Both the position numbers and the translations under genes were made by a program. A DNA stretch of 16,599 nt from Chloroflexota bacterium (GTDB lineage: Bacteria; Chloroflexota; Limnocylindria; QHBO01), in NCBI GenBank assembly GCA_029865285.1, contig JAOUHE010000025.1:1-16599 (forward strand), in the 5' to 3' direction. Numbering within the stretch: position 1 is the stretch's first letter; the number at the start of each line of letters is the position of its first letter. This document shows, piece by piece, positions 1-7,125 of the stretch. The notes under the pieces were generated by a model that saw nothing but the letters and a program-made list of their open reading frames with translations, did not search any database and was not told where the DNA came from.

Positions 1-944
1 CCAACCGAGAACCACCCAGCCCGCCGATCGGCGCCATCGTCGGATCGACGGCCACCGGCAAGACCGAACTCGCCCTCGCGGTCGCGGAGACCGTCGCCGT
101 CGAGATCCTGGTTGCGGACTCTCGCCAGGTCTACCGGGGCATGGATATCGGGACCGCCAAGCCCGACGCCGCTGCGCGGATGGCCGTACCGCACCACCTG
201 CTCGACCTGGCGGCCCCGGACGAGCCCTTCAGCGTGGCCGACTGGCTGATTGCCGCAGGGGACGCGGTCAGCCAGGTCGCCGGGCGCGGCCGGCTGCCGC
301 TGCTGGTCGGCGGCAGCGGGCTGTACGTGGCTGCGCTGCTCGACGGATACGACCTCGGCGCCACACCCTCACCGGCCGCCATTCGCGCCGACCTCGACAC
401 CGCGTTGGTCCACCACGGGCTGCCAGCTCTTGCTGCCCGACTCGTCGCCCTTGATCCGGTGACCGCGGCGGCAACCGATCTTCGCAATCCACGGCGCGTG
501 GTGCGCGCCCTGGAGCGAGCCCAATGGTCGGGCGGCGCGGCGCCTCGCCCGCAATCGCTGCCCTGGCCGGGCGAAATGGTCCAGATCGGCCTGCACCGGC
601 CGCGAGTGGTCCTCGACGATCGCATCGCCAAGCGTGCCGCGGCGTTGTTTGCTGGTGGCCTGCTGTCGGAGGTCAGGCAGCTGCTGGATGCCGGATACGG
701 GCCGGACCTGCCCCCCATGACGGGCCACGGATACGCGGAGGCCGCGCGCTTCCTGGTGGGGGAGTGGAGCCTCGATGAAGCGATCGCCGTGACGGTGCGT
801 CGCACTCGCCAATACGCTCGCCGCCAGGAAACGTGGTTCCGACGAGACCGTCGAATTCAGTGGTTTGACGCGGGGAGCGCCAGCGCCGCCGATCCGGACC
901 TCGTGCGCCGCGCGGCGGCGGCGTTGGGGGTGGCGGCCGGCTGA
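1..944 (+). CDS. miaA: tRNA dimethylallyltransferase MiaA (5' end cut by window)
   Basis: Transfers a dimethylallyl group to N6 of A37 in tRNAs that read codons starting with U, improving decoding. The reading frame is open from base 3, with no start codon before the P-loop, so the true start lies just outside the window. The P-loop GSTATGKT is encoded about 14 codons in and is followed by the hallmark DSRQVYRGMDIGTAKP, which holds the catalytic Asp and substrate-binding residues. Further family marks are VGGSGLYV, RNPRRVVRALE and the C-terminal TRQYARRQETWFRRD segment. About 313 residues are visible, close to the usual 300-320, so probably only a few residues are missing. The P-loop has Ser and Thr where GPTASGKT is usual. 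The stop is 2 nt from the stop of the convergent GGDEF-EAL gene. Identification is firm. Confidence 0.96.
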   Translation, partial: NREPPSPPIGAIVGSTATGKTELALAVAETVAVEILVADSRQVYRGMDIGTAKPDAAARMAVPHHLLDLAAPDEPFSVADWLIAAGDAVSQVAGRGRLPLLVGGSGLYVAALLDGYDLGATPSPAAIRADLDTALVHHGLPALAARLVALDPVTAAATDLRNPRRVVRALERAQWSGGAAPRPQSLPWPGEMVQIGLHRPRVVLDDRIAKRAAALFAGGLLSEVRQLLDAGYGPDLPPMTGHGYAEAARFLVGEWSLDEAIAVTVRRTRQYARRQETWFRRDRRIQWFDAGSASAADPDLVRRAAAALGVAAG

Positions 945-946
945 CC

Positions 947-2617
947 CTACCGGCGGACCGCCGAGACCGGCTCGGGCAGGCCGATCGATTGCCGCCAACT
1001 GGCCATGTCCGTAGGGCCGCGCGACGGTGGACCGACGGCCGCGGTGCCCCCCGGCAGATCGAGCCGCGCGGGTGCAACCTCACCGGCGGTCGGCTCGACC
1101 GGAAGCGACTCCGGTCGGCCAAGGAGGAAGCCCTGCGCCGCCGGCACGCCCAGTGCGATCAATTGGTCCACCTGTTCGGTGTACTCGACACCCTCCGCGA
1201 TGACGAGCGCCCCGGTTCGTGTCGCGAACGCAACAATCGATTCCACCACGGCGCTCGCTTGGCCGCCGGGCGCCGACCGCTGCACGAGACCAAGGTCAAC
1301 CTTGACGATATCGAAATGCAGCTCGCTCAACAGGCGCAGGCCGGCGTTACCGGCGCCCAGATCGTCGGCCGCCAGGCGCATGCCCGCACGCCGGCAGGTG
1401 TCCAGCTTGAGCCGGACCTTCTCCACGTCGGTGATCGGCTCGTGCTCCGTCAGCTCGATCACGAGCCGTTCCGGTGGGAATCCGTGGCGCGCCAGGATGC
1501 TGAGCAGGGCGGCCGTGCTGAATTCAGGTGCCTCGACCGTCTTCGGCGTCAGGTTCACACTCAGGAAGACATCTTCGGGGATCTGTGCCGCGCCGCCGAC
1601 GATGGTCTCGAGGCAGGCGAAGTCGAGCTCCACCACGTGCCCGCTCGCCTCAGCGGCACGGAACAGGCCCGCAGGATCAATAAAGGGCGCAGGCACCGAT
1701 GGGCGGATGAGTCCCTCGTAGCCGAGGACACGACGCGTCATCAACTCGACCACCGGCTGGTAGACCGGGCGCAGCTGACCGCGAGCGATCACCTCCACGA
1801 TGGCGGATCCAGCGCTGGTCGGCGTCTCGCTGACAGAGTCAGACGGGTCGAAGATGAGCACGTCGGTTCGCCCGCCGCGCTTGGCCGCATACATGGCGCT
1901 GTCGGCTTGTGAGTAAAGCTGCGCGCGGTTGCAGGCGAGGGCGGGGATCGACGAGATCCCGGCCGAGAACGAGATCGGCAGGGTCGGTCCATCACGGAGG
2001 GCAGGCTGCAGCGAGGTGGCCAGCAGCCGCCGCGCCACGATCTTCGCTCCATCCGCGTCGGTGTGCGGAAGCAGCAGGGCAAACTCGTCGCCCCCGATCC
2101 TGAAGGCTCGGTCGACGCGGCGCACCGCGCCAGCCACGTGACGGCCAAACACCGCGAGTGTGCGATCGCCGTCGGCATGACCGTTTCGGTCGTTGATCAA
2201 CTTGAATTCGTCGAGATCGATCAGCACCAGGGAGAGCGGGACGTCGTATCGCTGCGCCTGCTCCACCTGCCGATCGAGCTCCTCCTGGAAGGCACGGTGG
2301 TTGCCAAGCTTGGTCAGCTGGTCCTCGAGGGCATCGGCGAGGGCGGCCTGGTAGCGGACCTCGAGGTCGGCGCGTGAGCGTAGGAACGGCCGCACCACGA
2401 GCGCGGCGGTCACCACCCCGAGCAGAATCCCGGCGACACCCACGCTGATCCCGCCGCGCAGCAGAGCGCCTGGCACGGCATCGGCCAGCGCGGCGTTGGT
2501 CAGGATGCTCAGTCCCGCGGTCGCGACCAGCGTCGCGGCGATCCGCAGGGCAACGCCGAACGTGGAGGCCGCGCCGGCCCGCCCCGAATGCGCCTTTGGA
2601 TCAGCGTCGAGAGTCAA
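947..2617 (-). CDS. Membrane-anchored GGDEF-EAL protein (c-di-GMP synthesis/hydrolysis)
   Basis: A 556-residue bifunctional-type c-di-GMP enzyme. Two hydrophobic segments (about residues 21-42 and 55-78) are followed by a short linker, a GGDEF domain (about 95-257) and an EAL domain (about 275-505), then a 50-residue Pro/Gly-rich tail. The active site GGDEF (175-179) is intact, and RRVD (166-169) fits the RxxD inhibitory site. In the EAL domain the signature is EGL (301-303); N355, E388, D418-D419, K439, E475 and Q495 match the metal/substrate residues, so hydrolysis is plausible. Loop 6 reads DDLGAGNAGL, with Asn where an aromatic is usual. No PAS, GAF or other sensor domain is seen. The start is TTG, the furthest upstream start possible (in-frame TGA 7 codons before it), with GAGAAGGA close by. 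Net activity cannot be told from sequence. Confidence 0.93.
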   Translation of the reverse strand: MTLDADPKAHSGRAGAASTFGVALRIAATLVATAGLSILTNAALADAVPGALLRGGISVGVAGILLGVVTAALVVRPFLRSRADLEVRYQAALADALEDQLTKLGNHRAFQEELDRQVEQAQRYDVPLSLVLIDLDEFKLINDRNGHADGDRTLAVFGRHVAGAVRRVDRAFRIGGDEFALLLPHTDADGAKIVARRLLATSLQPALRDGPTLPISFSAGISSIPALACNRAQLYSQADSAMYAAKRGGRTDVLIFDPSDSVSETPTSAGSAIVEVIARGQLRPVYQPVVELMTRRVLGYEGLIRPSVPAPFIDPAGLFRAAEASGHVVELDFACLETIVGGAAQIPEDVFLSVNLTPKTVEAPEFSTAALLSILARHGFPPERLVIELTEHEPITDVEKVRLKLDTCRRAGMRLAADDLGAGNAGLRLLSELHFDIVKVDLGLVQRSAPGGQASAVVESIVAFATRTGALVIAEGVEYTEQVDQLIALGVPAAQGFLLGRPESLPVEPTAGEVAPARLDLPGGTAAVGPPSRGPTDMASWRQSIGLPEPVSAVRR

Positions 2618-2713
2618 GCATCCTTCTCGTGCGTGTCAGGTGCAGATAGGTATGGCAGATCAGGGTCGGGTACGCCCTAGCGAATAAGTACCGTTCACGC
2701 ACGGATTAGGCGA

Positions 2714-2744
2714 TTGCGGAGTCCGCTCCGGATTGGGCTACCAT
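2714..2744 (+). promoter_or_regulatory. Candidate hflX promoter with internal dyad
   Basis: TTGCGG (2714-2719) and TACCAT (2739-2744) sit 19 nt apart, upstream of the hflX ATG at 2756, which would give a very short leader of about 5-7 nt. A small dyad, GCGGA-g-TCCGC (2716-2726), overlaps the putative -35. There is no clear Shine-Dalgarno before the ATG, which fits a nearly leaderless mRNA. The spacer is longer than the usual 16-18, so this is weak. The rest of the divergent gap (2618-2713) shows no convincing promoter for the minus-strand gene. Confidence 0.25.
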
Positions 2745-2755
2745 GCCATAGACCA

Positions 2756-4039
2756 ATGCCTGAGCGCCCGCGCCTGATCGAGCTGACCGCACCCGAGGAG
2801 CGCGCCTTCCTGATCGGCCTTGACGTGCCTGGAGATGGGCGCTGGCCGGTGGAACGCAGCCTGGCCGAACTCGCCGCGCTGGCCGAAACGGCAGGCGCCG
2901 TGGTCGTGGGCAGAGCATCGCAGCCGCGTCGTCATCCCGATCCGGCGTGGTACTTCGGGAAGGGCCGCGCCGCCGACCTGGTTGACGAGAAGGCGGCGAC
3001 CGATTTCAACCTGTTGATCGTCGACGACGAGCTCGCGCCGAACCAGCAGCGCGGCCTGGAGGAACTGCTCAACTGCAAGGTGCTCGATCGTTCGGCGCTG
3101 ATCATCGATATCTTCGCCCGGCACGCGCGGACCCGAGAGGGGAGCCTGCAGGTAGAACTGGCCTCGCTCGAATACCACCTGCCGCGCTTGACCAAGATGT
3201 GGACCCACCTGTCGCGCACGGGCGGCGGAATCGGCACCCGCGGACCCGGTGAGAGTCAGCTGGAGACCGACCGGCGCCTGATCCGCGAGAAGATCAAGAA
3301 GGTCCGCGCGGAACTGGAGGACGTGAAACGCCAACGAGCCACCGCCTCGCGGCAGCGCGATCGGTCCGAGGTGGGCACGGTGGCCCTGGTGGGATACACC
3401 AACGCGGGCAAGAGCACCCTCCTCAACGCCCTCGCCGACGCGGACGTCTACGTGGCCAACATCCTGTTCGCCACCCTGGATCCCACCAGCCGCCAGGTCA
3501 CGCTGCCATCAGGCCAGCGCATCGTCGTCACCGACACGGTCGGCTTCATCAACAAGCTGCCGCATGACCTGGTCGAGGCCTTTCGGGCGACACTCGAGGA
3601 GGTCCTGCGCGCCGACCTGCTGATCGAGGTGGTGGACGCCGCGGACCCCGACTTCATCGGCCAGCAGGAGGCGGTACAGGCCGTCCTGGCCGAGCTGGGG
3701 GCGGGGGACAAGCCCCGCATCACCGTCTTCAACAAGATCGACCTGCTCGACGCGGACCTGCGCGCGACTCCACGACCGACAACTGAGCGCGTCGTACTCG
3801 TGAGCGCGGCGACCGGCGAGGGCCTTGACGAGCTTCGCGAGTGCATCGCCACCGTGCTTCGCGAACAGATGATCGCCGTCGATGCGGTGGTGCCCTGGGC
3901 CAGAGGCGAACTGGTCGCTCGCGCCAGGACCGCCGGCGACGTGACCGAGCGGTATACCGACGCGGGTGTCCACCTGTCGGGCCACCTGCCCGATGCGATC
4001 GCTGCCGAGGTGATGGCGGCAACAACGCCGGGCGAGTGA
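2756..4039 (+). CDS. hflX: Ribosome-splitting GTPase HflX
   Basis: HflX binds the 50S subunit and splits stalled or hibernating 70S ribosomes under stress. The 427-residue protein has the HflX N-terminal nucleotide-binding-like domain, then the signature GGGIGTRGPGESQLETDRR, a charged helical linker and a G domain. G1 is GYTNAGKST (213-221), G3 DTVGF (260-264), G4 NKID (326-329) and G5 SAATG (350-354). I chose ATG 2756 (MPERPRLIELT) because the 14 codons from an upstream in-frame TTG at 2714 read as intergenic sequence and contain the putative promoter. HflX is often near miaA; here a GGDEF-EAL gene on the other strand separates them, which suggests a local insertion or inversion. It is probably transcribed alone. 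Identification is firm; the start is less so. Confidence 0.95.
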   Translation: MPERPRLIELTAPEERAFLIGLDVPGDGRWPVERSLAELAALAETAGAVVVGRASQPRRHPDPAWYFGKGRAADLVDEKAATDFNLLIVDDELAPNQQRGLEELLNCKVLDRSALIIDIFARHARTREGSLQVELASLEYHLPRLTKMWTHLSRTGGGIGTRGPGESQLETDRRLIREKIKKVRAELEDVKRQRATASRQRDRSEVGTVALVGYTNAGKSTLLNALADADVYVANILFATLDPTSRQVTLPSGQRIVVTDTVGFINKLPHDLVEAFRATLEEVLRADLLIEVVDAADPDFIGQQEAVQAVLAELGAGDKPRITVFNKIDLLDADLRATPRPTTERVVLVSAATGEGLDELRECIATVLREQMIAVDAVVPWARGELVARARTAGDVTERYTDAGVHLSGHLPDAIAAEVMAATTPGE

Positions 4040-4053
4040 GGGACACCGCGACC

Positions 4054-4077
4054 CACGCACTTCGAATCGAACGCGTG
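4054..4077 (+). terminator. Interrupted palindrome after hflX, possible terminator
   Basis: Fifteen bases after the hflX stop lies CACGC-ac-TTCGA-a-TCGAA-c-GCGTG, a two-part inverted repeat with 10 paired bases. It is followed by TACTATTCGT, which is only moderately T-rich. Its place between the convergent hflX and the 81-residue membrane gene fits a terminator usable on either strand. The central TTCGAATC resembles a tRNA T-loop, but no tRNA can be folded around it. It could equally be a protein-binding site. Confidence 0.3.
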
Positions 4078-4121
4078 TACTATTCGTGCTCCGAGAACGG
4101 CGCGGTGCGGGGGATGGAGCT

Positions 4122-4367
4122 CTAGAAGACGCGTCGGCCGAGCAACGTTTGGCCCCTGGCAGGCTCTCGACGTGCCGCAGTCGCACGCCGCACCCGCTCC
4201 CTGATGGCGAGTCCGGCACCGAGGTAGGCGCCGGCGAGTACGACCAACAGGCCGTAGCCGACCATCAAGGAGCCCACCTCGGTGGCGATCAGCGATCCAA
4301 CGAGCATCAGGCCGCTGCCGCCTGCAAGGGCCGCCCAGGTTGCCACGGATAGAAATGAAGTGCGCAT
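4122..4367 (-). CDS. Small two-helix membrane protein, unknown function
   Basis: I do not recognise this 81-residue protein. It has two hydrophobic stretches (about residues 7-28 and 33-54) separated by a short turn, then a strongly basic tail (RERVRRATAARREPARG) that should lie in the cytoplasm, giving a hairpin topology with the tail inside. Codons are G/C-rich at third positions, like the neighbours, which supports real coding; the opposite-strand frames here lack protein-like composition. The ATG has no Shine-Dalgarno. TAGCGT ends 6 nt before it, so a leaderless transcript is possible, but no -35 is visible. It is convergent with hflX and lies downstream of pirin on the same strand with a 147-nt gap. 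It may be a real but poorly conserved gene. Confidence 0.55.
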   Translation of the reverse strand: MRTSFLSVATWAALAGGSGLMLVGSLIATEVGSLMVGYGLLVVLAGAYLGAGLAIRERVRRATAARREPARGQTLLGRRVF

Positions 4368-4444
4368 GGCGGCACGCTACGGCGCGGGGCCGCCGGAGCC
4401 CAGAGGTCCGATCGGGTCATGCCGGCCACCCGTTCGTCCTCTCA

Positions 4445-4498
4445 GGTCACTGCCGCAAAGAGATGTTATGTGATGTAAGGTCAGTGTTGCGGCTGACC
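4445..4498. repeat. Long inverted repeat between pirin and the small membrane gene
   Basis: The left arm is GGTCA-ct-GCCGCAA (4445-4458) and the right arm is TTGCGGC-TGACC (4487-4498): 12 paired bases with a 2-nt bulge around a 28-nt, locally AT-richer loop. The right half also holds a nested GGTCAG/CTGACC pair (4479-4484 with 4493-4498), so two alternative foldings compete. It lies after the pirin stop and about 80 nt before the membrane-protein ATG. It may be a pirin terminator, a leader structure or an operator; no T-tract follows on the minus strand. Confidence 0.4.
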
Positions 4499-4514
4499 GA
4501 GGGCCCGACGTCAC

Positions 4515-5522
4515 CTAACGAGCAGGGTCTGTGGACCCGGGCGACTCCTGCAGCGTGGTCGGCGCGCCATGGGCGGCCGGAATCGTGCCGAGCCTGCCAG
4601 CCTGGTAGTCGGTGAATGCCTGGAGCACCTCTTCACGGGTATTCATCACGAACGGTCCCATCCAGGCCACCGGCTCGCGAATCGGGCGGCCACCCAGGAT
4701 GATCATGTCCAGGTTCGGGCTGCGGCTCTCCTGGGATGCGCTCGCGGCAATGCTGATGGCGTTGCCCTCGCCAAAGACCGCCAGCTGGCCGGTCTGAATC
4801 GGCCATCTGTCGGTTCCAACGTTACCGTGGCCGGCAAGGACGTAGACGAGGGCGTTGTAGTCGGCTCGCCAGGGCAGGTCGAGGTGCGCCCCCGGGCTGA
4901 GCGTGGCATGGATCATCGACATCGGGGTATAGGTCGATCCCGGACCGGCATGGCCGGCCACCTCGCCGGCGATGACGCGGATCAGCGCTCCCCCGTCGGG
5001 GGAGGCGAGCAGCCCGACCTGGGCGGCGCGGATGTCCTGGTAGCGCGGCGGCGACCACTTCTGAGCGCTCGGCAGGTTGACCCACAACTGGAGCCCGTGG
5101 AACAGCCCGCCGCTGACAACCAGCGCCTCCGGCGGCTTCTCGATGTGCAGGATCCCCGCCCCTGCCGTCATCCACTGCGTGTCGCCGTTGGTGATCACTC
5201 CCCCACCCCCGTTCGAGTCAGCGTGTTCGAACGTGCCGTCGATCATGTAGGTGACCGTCTCGAAGCCACGGTGCGGATGCCAGGGGGTTCCTTTCGGCTC
5301 ACCCGGCGCGTACTCCACCTCGCCCATCTGGTCGAGGTGGATGAACGGGTCGAGATCGGCCAGGTTCGCTCCGGCGAATGCGCGGCGAACCGGGAACCCC
5401 TCCCCCTCGTATCCGCGCGGAGCGGTGGTCACGCCCTTCACCGGGCGAACGCGCGCCAGCAGCGGGTCGGGCGCGGGCACCCGTGGCAGGGTCGTAGTAT
5501 CGGTGACGGTGATGGCTGGCAT
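4515..5522 (-). CDS. Pirin family protein (metal-binding bicupin)
   Basis: Pirins are two-cupin proteins that bind one metal, usually iron, in the N-terminal cupin; some bacterial members are quercetin 2,3-dioxygenases and others are thought to act as redox sensors or co-regulators. The 335-residue product shows the metal-site pattern: H82 and H84 in HPHRGFETVTY, then H126 and E128 in QWMTAGAGILHIEKP, with spacing like characterised pirins. The C-terminal REPVAWMGPFVMNT segment is also typical. A frame extends upstream to 5636, but I use ATG 5522 (MPAITVTDTTT) because GAGGAG lies 3 nt before it, a promoter candidate sits just upstream, and the extension is Arg-rich and not family-like. It is somewhat longer than the usual 230-310 residues, with extra sequence at both ends. 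The true substrate is unknown. Confidence 0.92.
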   Translation of the reverse strand: MPAITVTDTTTLPRVPAPDPLLARVRPVKGVTTAPRGYEGEGFPVRRAFAGANLADLDPFIHLDQMGEVEYAPGEPKGTPWHPHRGFETVTYMIDGTFEHADSNGGGGVITNGDTQWMTAGAGILHIEKPPEALVVSGGLFHGLQLWVNLPSAQKWSPPRYQDIRAAQVGLLASPDGGALIRVIAGEVAGHAGPGSTYTPMSMIHATLSPGAHLDLPWRADYNALVYVLAGHGNVGTDRWPIQTGQLAVFGEGNAISIAASASQESRSPNLDMIILGGRPIREPVAWMGPFVMNTREEVLQAFTDYQAGRLGTIPAAHGAPTTLQESPGSTDPAR

Positions 5523-5542
5523 GGGCTCCTCGGTTCGGGGGC

Positions 5543-5570
5543 ATCGTAGCATAGATGATTGCGGACGCAA
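5543..5570 (-). promoter_or_regulatory. Candidate promoter of the pirin gene
   Basis: On the minus strand TTGCGT (-35, 5565-5570) and TACGAT (-10, 5543-5548) are 16 nt apart. They lie about 20 nt upstream of the pirin ATG, with the Shine-Dalgarno GAGGAG (5526-5531) between. This is the best sigma-70-like match I found in the window. The -35 abuts the GC-rich hairpin at 5570-5608. Confidence 0.4.
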
Positions 5571-5608
5571 CGACCTCCCTCTGCCGCGCCTCCGGGCGCG
5601 AGGGTCGT
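5570..5608. repeat. GC-rich bulged hairpin in the pirin/serpin divergent gap
   Basis: The core is CGCGCC (5585-5590), loop TCCG, GGCGCG (5595-5600). It is extended by an outer pair, ACGACC (5570-5575) with GGTCGT (5603-5608), with all unpaired bases on the left side. It overlaps the edge of the pirin -35, so it could be an operator or simply a structured upstream region. Hairpins are common by chance in DNA this GC-rich. Confidence 0.3.
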
Positions 5609-5662
5609 CATCGCCGCGGACAAGGCCGAAGATCACGCCGAGTCGTGCCCTGCGACTCTAGT

Positions 5663-5676
5663 CGGTGCGCGCACCG
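5663..5676. promoter_or_regulatory. Perfect 14-bp palindrome upstream of the serpin, possible operator
   Basis: CGGTGCGCGCACCG is a perfect palindrome. It lies between a weak -35-like TAGTCG (5659-5664) and a -10-like GATATT (5682-5687) on the plus strand with a 17-nt spacer, the position expected of a repressor or MerR-type site. One or two such palindromes are expected by chance across the window, but few within a 298-bp gap. No regulator gene is adjacent. Confidence 0.3.
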
Positions 5677-5719
5677 CGGGTGATATTGGCCTTCGGGAGA
5701 CCTGCGTCCTCATCCCCCC

Positions 5720-5725
5720 GGAGGT
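5720..5725 (+). promoter_or_regulatory. Strong Shine-Dalgarno before an alternative serpin start
   Basis: GGAGGT is followed by 5 nt and ATG at 5731, in frame with the serpin and 30 codons before the start I prefer. It is among the strongest ribosome-binding sites in the window. Codons 5731-5820 have third-position G/C near 45%, far below the serpin body, so this stretch does not look translated. The site is real as a motif; its use is uncertain. Confidence 0.4.
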
Positions 5726-5820
5726 GGCCGATGCGCACACGTGGCGCGATCCCTCACATCGTTGGTCACCTTCGGCCTAGTTCGAGAGAACCAGGTCGGG
5801 CAGCGTCGCGTCCTGCTTGC

Positions 5821-7086
5821 ATGAACCGCCGCATTGCCGTTGTCCTGGCCCTCATCGTGACGATATCGGCCGCCTGCACAAGCGCTGAGGGCATCGAGTT
5901 CGCCAGGGCAGACCTGTCGCGCGCCTCCGCAGCGCCGGCGGACGCGGCGCTGGCGGCCGACGCGATCAACACCTTCGGCCTGGACCTCTACCGCGTTTTG
6001 GCAGCCGAAGAGGGAAACCTGGTCGTCTCGCCGGCGAGCATCGCGCTTGCGCTGGCGATGGCGCGCGCCGGGGCCCGCGGCACGACCGCCGCGGAGATGG
6101 ACGCCGTGCTCTACGAGGTCGCCCGCGACGCGAACGCCGGATGGCTGAATGCGCTCGACCAGGCGCTTGCCGGCCGCAGCGGCACCTTCAGGGACGACAG
6201 CGGGGACGATCACGATGTCACGCTTCGCGTCGCGAACTCGACGTTCGGGCAGCGGGGGATGTCACTGGAGGCCGCCTACCTCGAGGCGCTTGCCACCAGG
6301 TTCGGTTCTGGACTGCGGCTGGTCGACTACGTGACGGAGACCGAGGCTGCGCGCCGCCTGATCAACGGATGGGTGGACGAGCAGACCGAGCACCGCATTC
6401 CCGAACTGCTGGTGCCCGGCATCGTCACGTCGGACACGCGGCTGACGCTCGTCAACGCCATCTACCTCAACGCCCCGTGGCAGACTCCGTTCCCGGCGAG
6501 CGCGACCAAGGCCAGGACATTCACCTTGGCGGACGGCTCGACCGTCGAGGTACCGATGATGGCCGTCACGACCACGCTTCCCTACTCCGCCGGAGGTGGG
6601 TGGCAGGCGGTTGAGCTGCCGTACATCGGCGGCTCGTTGGGAATGACCGTCATCGTGCCCGACGATCTCGCCGCGTTCGAGGCCACCCTCGGCGCCGACC
6701 AGCTCGCCGAGATCGTGGGGGCGCTGACCGAGCACAACGTCATCCTGGGCTTCCCCAAGTTCGGGATCGAGACCAAGGCGATGCTCGCCGACGTCCTGGC
6801 CGCTCTCGGCATGCCGACGGCGTTCGACCCGGACCGCGCGGACTTCTCCGGAATCACCACCGACGAAGCTCTCTACATCTCCGACGTGGTGCACCAGGCG
6901 AACATCGACGTCGACGAGAAGGGCACCGAGGCAGCTGCGGCGACCGCCGTGGTGATGCGCGCGGGTGGATCCCCGGAATCGGTCACGCTCCGCGTCGACC
7001 GCCCGTTCCTCTTCCTGCTGAGGGACGTTCCGACCGGTGCGGTCCTCTTCCTGGGCCGCGTGGTCGATCCTTCGATCGGCTCCTAG
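5821..7086 (+). CDS. Serpin, inhibitory type, exported (probable lipoprotein)
   Basis: A serine/cysteine protease inhibitor of the serpin family, which traps proteases through its reactive-centre loop. The 421-residue form begins with a signal peptide (MNRRIAVVLALIVTISAAC); C19 follows Ser-Ala-Ala, an acceptable but imperfect lipobox. The serpin body shows NLVVSPASIALALAMA, a NAIYLNAPW segment and the C-terminal RPFLFLLRDVPTGAVLFLGR. The hinge EKGTEAAAATA (P15 Gly at residue 368, then Ala/Thr at P12-P8) matches the consensus of inhibitory members. By direct count P1 is near G382; the loop is about two residues longer than in alpha-1-antitrypsin, so R380, A381 or G382 could be P1. I chose ATG 5821 for its signal peptide and codon composition; an in-frame ATG at 5731 with a strong Shine-Dalgarno would give 451 residues. 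It is convergent with the minus-strand operon. Confidence 0.93.
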   Translation: MNRRIAVVLALIVTISAACTSAEGIEFARADLSRASAAPADAALAADAINTFGLDLYRVLAAEEGNLVVSPASIALALAMARAGARGTTAAEMDAVLYEVARDANAGWLNALDQALAGRSGTFRDDSGDDHDVTLRVANSTFGQRGMSLEAAYLEALATRFGSGLRLVDYVTETEAARRLINGWVDEQTEHRIPELLVPGIVTSDTRLTLVNAIYLNAPWQTPFPASATKARTFTLADGSTVEVPMMAVTTTLPYSAGGGWQAVELPYIGGSLGMTVIVPDDLAAFEATLGADQLAEIVGALTEHNVILGFPKFGIETKAMLADVLAALGMPTAFDPDRADFSGITTDEALYISDVVHQANIDVDEKGTEAAAATAVVMRAGGSPESVTLRVDRPFLFLLRDVPTGAVLFLGRVVDPSIGS

Positions 7087-7125
7087 CGCCTCGAACTGAG
7101 CCGCCTATCCGGCGCGGTGCGGGAA

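Noticed and set aside
989..1912. Plus-strand 307-codon open frame opposite the EAL domain
   Set aside because: Antisense shadow with Arg/His/Gln-rich sequence; the EAL motifs on the minus strand are decisive.
2669..2692. GGTAC/GTACC inverted repeat in the GGDEF-EAL/hflX gap
   Set aside because: Only 5-bp arms with a 14-nt spacer; expected by chance and not tied to clear promoter elements.
4058..4075. tRNA T-loop-like TTCGAATC
   Set aside because: No cloverleaf, acceptor stem or anticodon arm can be built around it; it is the centre of a palindrome.
4569..5549. Plus-strand 326-codon open frame opposite pirin
   Set aside because: Antisense to conserved pirin codons; no recognisable domain.
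5523..5636. N-terminal extension of pirin to 5636
   Set aside because: It crosses the best promoter candidate and reads as Arg-rich non-family sequence; the ATG at 5522 has GAGGAG before it.
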